Shown piece by piece: positions 1-5,658 of a stretch of DNA of 5,677 bases. The notes under the pieces are model-generated. The model was not told the DNA's origin. It worked only from the letters and a program-made list of their open reading frames with translations, and searched no databases. A program made the translations under genes and the position numbers. This stretch comes from Syntrophomonadaceae bacterium (lineage in GTDB: Bacteria; Bacillota; Syntrophomonadia; Syntrophomonadales; Syntrophomonadaceae), in the NCBI GenBank assembly GCA_030526885.1, contig JAUNBV010000121.1, forward strand, positions 1 to 5,677. Direction: 5' to 3'. The first letter of the stretch is position 1. Every line of letters starts with the position of its first letter.

Positions 1-464
1 TTGTCTCGATGTCCATGGATGAAACCAATCACTGGGATCGCATCGCCCTTACCATGCCGGTGTCCCGTCGGGATATGGTATTAAGCAAATACGTCCTGTG
101 TCTGCTGGCCGTGCTGCTGTCGGGAGTGCTGAGTGTGCTCTGCATACTGTACGGCACCCTGGGGCAAGCGGTGCTGTTTGATCCCCGGTTATTCCTGATG
201 CCGGGCCTCATCATCACCGCCATTATCCTGCCCCTGCAGTTCAAATTCGGGGTCAATAATGCCCGGCTGATATTTCTGGCGCTGTTCTTCGGCTGGTTTT
301 TTATCGGCGAACCATTATTGGACAGAAACGGCTACAGCGGGATTGCTGACCTCCTGAACCTTGGGATTTCAATGTCCCTGCCAGGGTGGTGCCTAATCAT
401 ACTCGCCATAATGGCCCTGTCCGTCTTGCTGTCGCTGAAAGCTTATGCGAAAAGGCAATTTTGA
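1..464 (+). CDS. ABC-2 type transporter permease, C-terminal part (5' end outside window)
   Basis: Membrane subunit of an ABC transporter; in this family the permease pairs with a separate ATPase, usually encoded next to it, to move an unknown substrate (often a peptide or drug) across the cytoplasmic membrane. The reading frame is open from the window edge (first full codon at base 3), so the Met at base 9 is probably internal. Numbering from that Met, residues 4-22 carry the family hallmark D-E-x-x-x-W-D-R-x-A-L-T-M-P-V-S-R-R-D, followed by V-L-S-K-Y. Four hydrophobic segments follow, at about residues 29-51, 59-77, 86-104 and 125-143, and the protein ends in a basic tail (SLKAYAKRQF) typical of the natural C-terminus. 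I recognise this as the ABC2_membrane_5-like group of Firmicutes permeases. The substrate cannot be told from this fragment, and the ATPase is not in the window. Transcription probably ends at the hairpin at 649-674. Confidence 0.85.
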   Translation, partial: VSMSMDETNHWDRIALTMPVSRRDMVLSKYVLCLLAVLLSGVLSVLCILYGTLGQAVLFDPRLFLMPGLIITAIILPLQFKFGVNNARLIFLALFFGWFFIGEPLLDRNGYSGIADLLNLGISMSLPGWCLIILAIMALSVLLSLKAYAKRQF

Positions 465-603
465 GCTGCAAACGCGGGGCAAACGGCTTGATAAGCCCTT
501 GAACCACGTGTACAGCCATAACCACGGCGCTTGGTGCCCGTTCCGGGACGCCGGGGATTCGGGCCGGTTCTACGTAAACGTAATTTACGCCTTAACGGCA
601 TAC

Positions 604-643
604 AAAAAAATAGCCCCCTCAATCTCCCGCCGGATGGGGGCTA
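604..643 (-). terminator. Intrinsic terminator of the degV transcript
   Basis: An 8-base perfect inverted repeat (tagccccc at 611-618, gggggcta at 636-643) encloses a 17-base loop. On the minus strand the hairpin is followed at once by seven T residues (the A-run at 604-610 on the plus strand). It lies about 50 bases past the degV stop codon, which gives it both direction and position. The plus strand has no T-run after this hairpin, so it should act on minus-strand transcripts only. Confidence 0.85.
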
Positions 644-648
644 CACAG

Positions 649-674
649 AAATGCTTCACGTGAAGCATTTTTTT
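649..674 (+). terminator. Intrinsic terminator facing the ABC permease; perfect palindrome
   Basis: Bases 649-670 form a perfect 22-base palindrome centred on CACGTG. As RNA it gives a 7-bp stem, ATGCTTC/GAAGCAT, with an ACGT loop. A run of seven T follows at 668-674 on the plus strand only, so it fits an intrinsic terminator for the permease gene that ends 185 bases upstream. On the minus strand the bases after the hairpin (TTTCTGTG) make a poor U-tract. Its core TGCTTCACGTGAAGCA (652-667) also resembles a parS site; see findings. Confidence 0.7.
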
Positions 675-693
675 CCATTACCGCCTTTTAATA

Positions 694-1566
694 TTAAGCC
701 CGTTCTTCTCCCACAAAATATACGGAAAGCACGCCGGGGCCGGTATGAGCGCCGATCACCATACCCACCTGATTGATAACGATGTCTTTGACTCCCGCTT
801 CCACCATCAGGTTTTTTAGCCGTTGCGCGTCATCCTCACAATCCCCGTGGTTGATAAAAACGGTTTGCTGGGATAGATTCTTGGCTTTCTCCGAAGCTTT
901 CCGGGCCAGCAGTTTTATGGCATGGCTCCGGCCCCGGGTTTTTTCCACGCTTATCAGCCGGCCCTCGTTATCGACCCTTAAAATCGGCTTGATATTCAGC
1001 ACCGTGCCCAGCGCCGCCGACGCGGCGGACAGCCGGCCGCCCCGTTTCAGGTGCTGCAGATCGTCCACCGTAAACCAATGACAGATTTTTAGCTTCATAT
1101 TTTCCGCAAAAGCCCGCGCTTCCTCCAGCGTGCTGCCCCGGCGCTGCTCCTGCGCGGTCAGATAGACCAGCATCCCCTGGCCCAGCGAGGCGCACAGGGT
1201 ATCTACGGTGCAGATGCGGCGCTCGGGGTATTTCTCCCGCAGCTCATCCGCCGCGGTGACCGCCGCAGAGCAGGTGGCGCTCAAAGCCGAAGAAAACCCC
1301 AGGTACAGGATATCCTGCCCTTCCTGCAGCAGTTGCTCCATCGCCTGGGTAAAATCATAGGTGTTGACCGCCGAAGTGGTGGCGGTGTTTTTCTGGCGCA
1401 ACAATTCGTAAAAATCGTGAAAGCTAATCTCTCTTTCGTCGAGATAGTTTTTATATACGGCTCCTTTTAGCAAAACGGACAGCGGCACCACGGTTATCCC
1501 CAGTTCTTCAACCATCGATGCGGGCAGATCGCAGGACGAGTCGGTCATAATGCGGTAATTATTCAT
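694..1566 (-). CDS. DegV family fatty-acid-binding protein
   Basis: A 290-residue cytoplasmic protein of the DegV (FakB-like) family. Members bind a fatty acid and, where studied in Firmicutes, present it to the FakA kinase for phosphorylation and entry into phospholipid synthesis. Full length for the family (about 280-290). Visible motifs in order are T-D-S-S-C-D-L-P at residues 8-15, T-S-A-V-N at 64-68 and G-F-S-S-A-L-S-A-T at 90-98 (fatty-acid carboxylate and pocket region). Then come L-K-R-G-G-R at 173-178 and I-G-A-H-T-G-P-G at 271-278, holding the conserved histidine near the lipid head group. The ATG start is supported by a strong ribosome site (GGAGGGGG, 4 bases from the ATG) and a consensus promoter upstream. 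No FakA partner is in the window, and many clostridia carry several DegV paralogues, so the lipid preference and any exact symbol are open. Confidence 0.93.
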   Translation of the reverse strand: MNNYRIMTDSSCDLPASMVEELGITVVPLSVLLKGAVYKNYLDEREISFHDFYELLRQKNTATTSAVNTYDFTQAMEQLLQEGQDILYLGFSSALSATCSAAVTAADELREKYPERRICTVDTLCASLGQGMLVYLTAQEQRRGSTLEEARAFAENMKLKICHWFTVDDLQHLKRGGRLSAASAALGTVLNIKPILRVDNEGRLISVEKTRGRSHAIKLLARKASEKAKNLSQQTVFINHGDCEDDAQRLKNLMVEAGVKDIVINQVGMVIGAHTGPGVLSVYFVGEERA

Positions 1567-1616
1567 TTTACCCCCTCCATAAATTAACCCTGTTCCATCA
1601 TTAGCGCAGCTGGCTT

Positions 1617-1645
1617 ATTATACCCCGGCAGGAAAAAGATGTCAA
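1617..1645 (-). promoter_or_regulatory. Sigma-A type promoter of the DegV gene
   Basis: Minus-strand TTGACA (1645-1640) and TATAAT (1622-1617) are both perfect consensus hexamers, separated by 17 bases. Transcription should begin near 1610, giving a 5' leader of about 44 bases with the GGAGGGGG ribosome site just before the ATG. This means the DegV gene does not depend on read-through from purA, even though it lies downstream on the same strand. Confidence 0.85.
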
Positions 1646-1826
1646 AGTCAAAAATTCTTCATTTTCCGCGCGGGGTCGCTTAGGGCAACGAATCCCGTAT
1701 ATAGATGTAACTCCCCGGATTGCATTTGGGCGCGTGTCGGTCGAAGGGGCGGAAATTTCTGGCAACGAGCAGCAACGGGGGCGGCCTTTATCATGCTTAA
1801 ACGCCGCCGCGCTGTGCCGGGACCGG

Positions 1827-3104
1827 CTATAGGCTCCGCACTATATAGTCGTCGCGCTCCGCGCCTACCGATACGTATTTGATGGGGCAGCCCACCGCCT
1901 TTTCGATGTAGCGCACGTATTCCCGCGCCGCAGGAGGCAGCTCGTTTTCCTGGCGGCACCCGGAGATGTCGCATTTGAAGCCGGGCAGGTATTCGTAAAC
2001 CGGGGTAGCGGCTGCCAGCCGCTCATCCAAAGGGAATTCGGTAACGGTTTCGCCGTTGATGTCATAGGCCACGCACACCGGTATGCGCTCCATGTAGGAC
2101 AGCACGTCCAGCTTGGTCAGAGCCAGACAGGTGGCGCCCTGCAGCATGGCGCCGTATCTGCTGGCCACTACATCGAAGCCCCCCACGCGGCGGGGCCGTC
2201 CGGTGGCGGCGCCGTATTCGCCGCCCGCTTCGCGCAGCTCGTCTCCTTCGGGGCCGAATAGTTCACAGGCAAAGGGACCGTCGCCCACACAACTGGAATA
2301 AGCTTTTACAATGCCGATGATCTCGTCCAGCCTGGCGGCGGGGATGCCCGACCCGATGGGCGCATAGGCCGCCAGCGTCGAGGAGGAGGTGGTATAGGGA
2401 AATATGCCAAAGTCGATGTCGCGCAGCGCGCCTAACTGGGCCTCAAACATGATGCGCTTATTATCCGCCGCCGCCCGGCGCAGGTAATTGGCGGCATCGC
2501 AGATGTATGGTTTCAGGCTGTCGCCGTAGGTGTGGAGCCAATTCAATAATTCAGCGGTTTGCAGGGGCTTCTGCCCATAGCCGTTATGCAGGGTAAGGTT
2601 TTTCCACTCCCGCAGGCCGTCCACTTTGTCGGGCAGCAGTTCCGGCGTGAGCAGGTCGCCCATGCGAACGGTTTTTTTCATGTATTTATCCGCATACACC
2701 GGCGCGATACCGCGGCGGGTGGAACCGAACTTATTATCCCCCAGCCGGTCTTCCTCCAGAATGTCGAGCTGTTTATGATAGGGCATGCAAATGGCGGCCT
2801 TGTCGCTGATCTTTAAGTTGTCCGGGCTTATCCTGACTCCCTGCGCGGTGAGCGCCGCCAGTTCATGGTGAAGATGCTGTAAATCGATGACCATGCCGTT
2901 GCCCATCACATTGACCGTAGTCTCGCGCAAAATGCCGGAAGGCAGCAGGTTCAGCACAAAGCGGCCGCGCTCGTTGATCACGGTATGGCCGGCGTTATTG
3001 CCGCCCTGGTAGCGCACCACGATATCATATTGCGCCGACAGCAGGTCCACCATGCGGCCCTTGCCCTCGTCCCCCCAATTGATTCCCACTATCGCTGTCA
3101 GCAT
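1827..3104 (-). CDS. purA: Adenylosuccinate synthetase
   Basis: Cytoplasmic enzyme of AMP synthesis: IMP + L-aspartate + GTP gives adenylosuccinate + GDP + phosphate. Length 425, normal for the family (about 425-430). Residues 7-17 carry the P-loop-like G-I-N-W-G-D-E-G-K-G-R with catalytic Asp12. G-G-N-N-A-G-H-T at 34-41 supplies catalytic His40. F-G-S-T-R-R-G-I-A-P at 126-135 binds IMP. A-T-G-R-P-R-R at 300-306 is the arginine loop that binds aspartate and IMP. L-T-K-L-D at 329-333 is the guanine-recognition motif. The usual Q-W-G-D-E-G-K-G-K reads N-W-G-D-E-G-K-G-R, and several other motifs follow the divergent version I recall from clostridia. The ATG at 3104 has an upstream GAGG seven bases away. 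It follows purB by 27 bases on the same strand, so the two are probably co-transcribed from the promoter before purB. No clear U-tract terminator follows the stop. Confidence 0.97.
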   Translation of the reverse strand: MLTAIVGINWGDEGKGRMVDLLSAQYDIVVRYQGGNNAGHTVINERGRFVLNLLPSGILRETTVNVMGNGMVIDLQHLHHELAALTAQGVRISPDNLKISDKAAICMPYHKQLDILEEDRLGDNKFGSTRRGIAPVYADKYMKKTVRMGDLLTPELLPDKVDGLREWKNLTLHNGYGQKPLQTAELLNWLHTYGDSLKPYICDAANYLRRAAADNKRIMFEAQLGALRDIDFGIFPYTTSSSTLAAYAPIGSGIPAARLDEIIGIVKAYSSCVGDGPFACELFGPEGDELREAGGEYGAATGRPRRVGGFDVVASRYGAMLQGATCLALTKLDVLSYMERIPVCVAYDINGETVTEFPLDERLAAATPVYEYLPGFKCDISGCRQENELPPAAREYVRYIEKAVGCPIKYVSVGAERDDYIVRSL

Positions 3105-3131
3105 GTTTGTTCCTCGCTCTCCACGGTTTAA

Positions 3132-4598
3132 CTATACCCTGATATCGGTGGGCAGGCCCAGAAGATCGCTGTTCTCTTCCAGAACCGGCCGCACGTAAAG
3201 CGCCAAATATTCCTCGGCCTGCTGTGCGGCGCGCCCGGTAAAGTTATCGGCGCGCATCAGCCGGGCCAGTTCGCCGGCTTCCAGGCCAAATTCGGGGTCG
3301 TTTAATATGCGCTCCGCCAGGTCGTTTTCCTGTCCGTGAACTTTTATTTGTTCCGCCGCTTTTACCGCATGGCGCCGGATGGCTTCATGTAGCCGCTGGC
3401 GATCGCCGCCCTTTTGCACGCTATACATTAAAATGTTTTCCGTGGCGATGAAGGGCAATTCCTCGCGCAGATGTTTTTCAATGATGGTGGGATACACGGT
3501 CAGGCCGCGGATAATGTTGATGTATAATGATAAAATGGCGTCTGTGCCCAGAAAAGCTTCGGGGATGCTGATGCGGCGGTTGGCGGAATCGTCCAGCGTG
3601 CGCTCGAACCATTGCCCGGCGGCGGTGATGGCCGGATTTACCGCGTCCAGCATCACATAGCGGGCCAGGGCCGCTATGCGCTCGCTGCGCATGGGATTGC
3701 GCTTATAGGCCATAGCGGAGGAGCCGATCTGCCCCGTTTCAAAGGGTTCGTCCACCTCCTTCAGGTGTGACAGCAGGCGGATATCATTGGAAAACTTCGC
3801 CGCGCTCTGGGCGATCCCGCTCAACACGCTCAACACCTGAAAATCCAGCTTGCGCGGATACGTCTGCCCGCTGACCGGGAATACCGCGTCAAAGCCCATC
3901 TTTTCCGCAATCATTCGCTCCAGCCGCTGTACCCGTTCATGGTCGCCCGCAAAGAGCTTAAGAAAGCTGGCCCCGGTGCCGGTGGCGCCCTTGCAGCCCA
4001 GCAGTTTTAAACCCTGCAATTGAAAGTCCAACTGCGCAAGGTCCAGCAACAGATCCTGCAGCCACAGCGTGGCCCGCTTGCCCACGGTGGTGGGCTGGGC
4101 GGGCTGAAAATGGGTATAGGCCAGACAGGGCAGGTCCTTATGCTCCCGCGCAAACTCCGCCCCCGCCGCGATAGCGTTCACCAGCAGCTGCCGGATGCGG
4201 AGCAGGCCCATTTTCATCTGAATAATATCGGTATTGTCGCCCACAAAGGAGGAGGTGGCCCCCAGATGGATGATGGGCCGCGCCGCCGGGCACTGTTCGC
4301 CAAAGGTGAGTACATGCGCCATCACGTCATGGCGTACCTCCCGCTCCCGCTCCCGCGCCAGGGCAAAGTCGATGTCGTCCACATGGTCCTTCATCTCTGC
4401 GATCTGCTCGGGGCTAATGCCTATCCCCAACTCCATTTCGCTCTCGGCCAGCGCCACCCATAGTCGCCGCCAGGTGGAGAATTTCATCCCGTCGGAAAAT
4501 ATCCTCTGCATCTCCTCGCTCGCGTAACGCGCCCCCAAAGGATTGCGATACCGCCCTTCGGCCCCCGGGTCCCCCGGGGAAATAAACCCCTGACTCAT
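3132..4598 (-). CDS. purB: Adenylosuccinate lyase
   Basis: Fumarase/aspartase-superfamily enzyme with two jobs in purine synthesis: it removes fumarate from SAICAR on the way to IMP, and from adenylosuccinate (the PurA product) to give AMP. I start it at the ATG at 4598, giving 488 residues. The frame stays open back to a TTG at 4670, but those 24 extra residues (hydrophobic, with no ribosome site) lie inside the leader helix and are not family-like. From 4598 the protein soon reaches Y-R-N-P-L at 17-21, the usual N-terminus. Other motifs are R-H-D-V-M-A-H-V at 89-96, H-L-G-A-T-S-S at 111-117 and T-H-F-Q-P-A-Q-P-T-T at 162-171 with a conserved histidine. G-S-S-A-M-A-Y-K-R-N-P-M-R-S-E at 292-306 is the superfamily signature loop carrying the catalytic serine. 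A G-rich ribosome site (GGGGGTAGG) sits 6-16 bases before the ATG. First gene of the purB-purA pair. Confidence 0.97.
   Translation of the reverse strand: MSQGFISPGDPGAEGRYRNPLGARYASEEMQRIFSDGMKFSTWRRLWVALAESEMELGIGISPEQIAEMKDHVDDIDFALAREREREVRHDVMAHVLTFGEQCPAARPIIHLGATSSFVGDNTDIIQMKMGLLRIRQLLVNAIAAGAEFAREHKDLPCLAYTHFQPAQPTTVGKRATLWLQDLLLDLAQLDFQLQGLKLLGCKGATGTGASFLKLFAGDHERVQRLERMIAEKMGFDAVFPVSGQTYPRKLDFQVLSVLSGIAQSAAKFSNDIRLLSHLKEVDEPFETGQIGSSAMAYKRNPMRSERIAALARYVMLDAVNPAITAAGQWFERTLDDSANRRISIPEAFLGTDAILSLYINIIRGLTVYPTIIEKHLREELPFIATENILMYSVQKGGDRQRLHEAIRRHAVKAAEQIKVHGQENDLAERILNDPEFGLEAGELARLMRADNFTGRAAQQAEEYLALYVRPVLEENSDLLGLPTDIRV
4563..4579 (-). repeat. GC-only inverted repeat just inside purB
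   Basis: A perfect 7-bp inverted repeat (CCCCGGG at 4563-4569, CCCGGGG at 4573-4579) with a 3-base loop lies 17 bases after the purB start codon. The mRNA here also has GGGG (4590-4587) that could pair with the CCCC at 4579-4576. A hairpin this close to the start could slow initiation, but in GC-rich coding DNA it may be chance. Confidence 0.4.
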
Positions 4599-4717
4599 GG
4601 CACCTACCCCCAATAATAAAGCGTTCATCAAGATAAACGGCAACCGGGCAAAGACGTTGGAGCAACCCAACTGCCACGCAGTGTGTCATCTATCTTAATG
4701 AACGCCTTTGTTCATCC
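4599..4717 (-). ncRNA. Structured 5' leader of purB (candidate cis-regulatory RNA)
   Basis: Between the predicted transcription start (about 4717) and the purB ATG lie about 118 bases that fold on the minus-strand RNA. Bases 4708-4687 pair with 4618-4639 as a continuous 22-bp helix that includes four G-U pairs (4706/4620, 4697/4629, 4690/4636, 4688/4638). Inside is a second stem: GGCA plus GUUGG (4675-4667) pairs with CCAAC (4660-4656) and UGCC (4650-4647), with loop GUUGCU and a 5-base bulge. A competing small hairpin, AUGAAC (4715-4710) with GUUCAU (4703-4698), uses part of the same 5' arm. The helix ends about six bases before the G-rich ribosome site. No U-tract follows, so control would more likely be of translation or RNA stability than termination. 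It matches no riboswitch class I know. The pairing is seen in the sequence; the regulatory role is inferred. Confidence 0.55.
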
Positions 4718-4723
4718 TACTTC

Positions 4724-4751
4724 ATTATATCGCTTGCTACCCCCGTGTCAA
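4724..4751 (-). promoter_or_regulatory. purB: Sigma-A type promoter of the purB-purA operon
   Basis: Minus-strand TTGACA (4751-4746) and TATAAT (4729-4724) are both perfect consensus, with a 16-base spacer. Transcription should start around 4717-4715, just upstream of the leader helix. The consensus strength suggests constant high initiation, leaving any control to the leader. No PurR-type box was recognised nearby. Confidence 0.85.
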
Positions 4752-5077
4752 GCTTCCCCACCCCCGAGAAGACAAGTATACACGCCGCCCTAAAGGGCTA
4801 CGCCTTGGGGTTCGCATCCATTGCCCCCCCTCCACTATGCCCGCGCTATGCATCGCGTCCCGCTACGCAAGGCACGCCATCGGTGCGCCACCGGATGGTT
4901 ATGAAGGCGCCGCGCGGTATGGACATAGAGCACCGGGCGATAAATTTATGCGTGGCATCATGGGCGCCGTCGATTCTGCTTTTATTAATTCTGCGCCGCG
5001 AGAACCGGGGGAATGGCCCTTGGGCGAACGCTTGAACCGGGCGCGGTTTTCTGCTACTATCAGGAGGGTGATGGGAA
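4752..5077 (+). other. Intergenic stretch with no convincing gene
   Basis: This stretch of about 326 bases separates the purB promoter from the plus-strand membrane-protein gene. Two overlapping plus-strand frames stay open (about 4708-5202 and 4745-5035), but their products are low-complexity, rich in Arg, Pro and Ala, have no ribosome site and resemble no family I know. Only a small hairpin (GCCC TAAA GGGC, 4787-4798) and a C-rich run at about 4823-4832 stand out. No terminator, tRNA or mobile-element end was seen. Confidence 0.5.
5032..5060 (+). promoter_or_regulatory. Possible weak promoter of the small membrane-protein gene
   Basis: TTGAAC (5032-5037) and TACTAT (5055-5060) are 17 bases apart, a fair sigma-A match. 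The difficulty is that the ribosome site AGGAGG begins at 5062. A transcript starting the usual 6-7 bases after the -10 would begin inside it and keep only part of the ribosome site. It may be chance, with the real promoter further upstream. Confidence 0.3.
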
Positions 5078-5407
5078 ATGGAAAAACGCCTGAAATCCTA
5101 TTTGCAATATATGGAGGAGATGTCCGCCAACTCCCTGAGCGACGAGGCGCGGGCCGAGCTGCGCGCCGCCTTGCTCATTCAAATTCGCTTTTTTCAGCAT
5201 GAACGCCTGATTCACCTCATCGTGACCGTAACCTTCGCGCTGCTGGCGCTGATGTCACTGTTCGCAGGCATGTTCGCCCCCTCTATCCCCCTATTCATCC
5301 TCATCGCCCTGCTGCTCATCCTGCTCATCCCCTATATCCGCCATTATTTCATCCTGGAAAACGGCGTTCAGAGGCTGTACTCATACTACGACGGACTGGG
5401 CGAGTAA
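5078..5407 (+). CDS. Small conserved two-helix membrane protein, function unknown
   Basis: A 109-residue protein. Residues 1-44 are a charged, soluble N-terminal part, probably helical, ending in the striking I-Q-I-R-F-F-Q-H-E-R-L-I-H-L-I-V stretch (34-49). Two membrane helices follow at about 45-66 and 70-87, separated by a very short turn (FAPS). A polar C-terminal tail begins with Y-I-R-H-Y-F-I-L-E-N and ends after tyrosines and acidic residues, so both ends should lie on the same side, most likely the cytoplasm. The ATG at 5078 has a strong ribosome site (AGGAGGGTG, 5062-5070). A second ATG at 5071 is in another frame and ignored. I recall similar uncharacterised proteins with the F-F-Q-H-E-R-L-I-H-L pattern in other clostridia, so the gene is probably real, but I know of no function. 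It stands alone, transcribed away from purB. Confidence 0.82.
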   Translation: MEKRLKSYLQYMEEMSANSLSDEARAELRAALLIQIRFFQHERLIHLIVTVTFALLALMSLFAGMFAPSIPLFILIALLLILLIPYIRHYFILENGVQRLYSYYDGLGE

Positions 5408-5658
5408 GCGGGGCCAGGCAGGTTTAACTTGCGCGTCGGACCAGACCGCGCGGTGCCGATAGCGTTCAGGGCGGCGGCAGAGCCGGACCGCCGCCAGCCG
5501 CAAATGAGCGACGGGGTGGGGGATGATAGCCGCTTCCACCGAATATTTTCTTTACTATACAGCAGGCACCGGGCCTCCCGGCAGCACATATATTATGTAA
5601 AATGGCCGCAAGCGGCTTGATTTTTGCGGCCCGGAGCGGGAGCGCGAGCGGGGAGTAT
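5408..5658 (+). other. Hairpin-rich intergenic region, no gene seen
   Basis: About 250 bases follow the membrane-protein stop codon with no credible coding frame on either strand. Several perfect inverted repeats occur: an 8-bp GC-only one (5470-5477 with 5488-5495, 10-base loop), CCGGG/CCCGG (5569-5581) and GGCCGCAA/TTGCGGCC (5604-5631). The first two lack a T-run. Three copies of a GGAGCG-like hexamer sit at 5633-5650, one with a mismatch. The region may hold the end of the upstream transcript and the leader of the next gene. Confidence 0.45.
5604..5631 (+). terminator. Possible terminator or attenuator with two exclusive hairpins
   Basis: GCCGC at 5605-5609 (or the CCGC core of it) can pair with the GCGGC at 5612-5616, making a short tight hairpin followed a few bases later by TTTTT (5621-5625). 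Alternatively, GGCCGCAA (5604-5611) pairs with TTGCGGCC (5624-5631) as an 8-bp stem that takes up part of the T-run. The two folds exclude each other. The short hairpin is weak for a terminator, so this is a tentative call. Confidence 0.3.

Noticed and set aside
573..589. Small inverted repeat CGTAAA/TTTACG as an operator
   Set aside because: Only 6 bp with a 5-base spacer, lying between a stop codon and terminators where an operator is not expected; likely chance.
445..776. Plus-strand open frames after the permease stop codon
   Set aside because: They run through both terminator hairpins and lack ribosome sites or protein-like composition.
1780..1808. Inverted repeat GGCGGC/GCCGCC after purA as its terminator
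   Set aside because: The stem is only 6 bp with a 17-base loop, and no T-run follows on the minus strand. The 3' end of the purB-purA transcript remains unidentified.
1648..1974. Minus-strand frame over the 3' end of purA and the spacer before degV
   Set aside because: Half of it is an out-of-frame reading of purA, and its 3' end overlaps the degV promoter spacer; no ribosome site or family features.
4414..4689. Minus-strand frame beginning in the purB leader and running into purB out of frame
   Set aside because: The start lies within the leader helix, there is no ribosome site, and the later part is a frame-shifted reading of purB.
4745..5035. Plus-strand open frame of 96 codons in the intergenic gap
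   Set aside because: It begins inside the purB -35 region, has no ribosome site and has a Pro/Arg/Ala-rich product with no recognisable domain.
4708..5202. Plus-strand open frame of 164 codons overlapping the membrane-protein gene
   Set aside because: It has no ribosome site, its composition resembles no protein family, and it overlaps the start of the much better supported gene at 5078 in another frame.
5470..5495. Strong 8-bp GC-only hairpin as terminator of the membrane-protein gene
   Set aside because: It is followed by AGCCGCAAATG with no T-run, so it does not meet the form of an intrinsic terminator.
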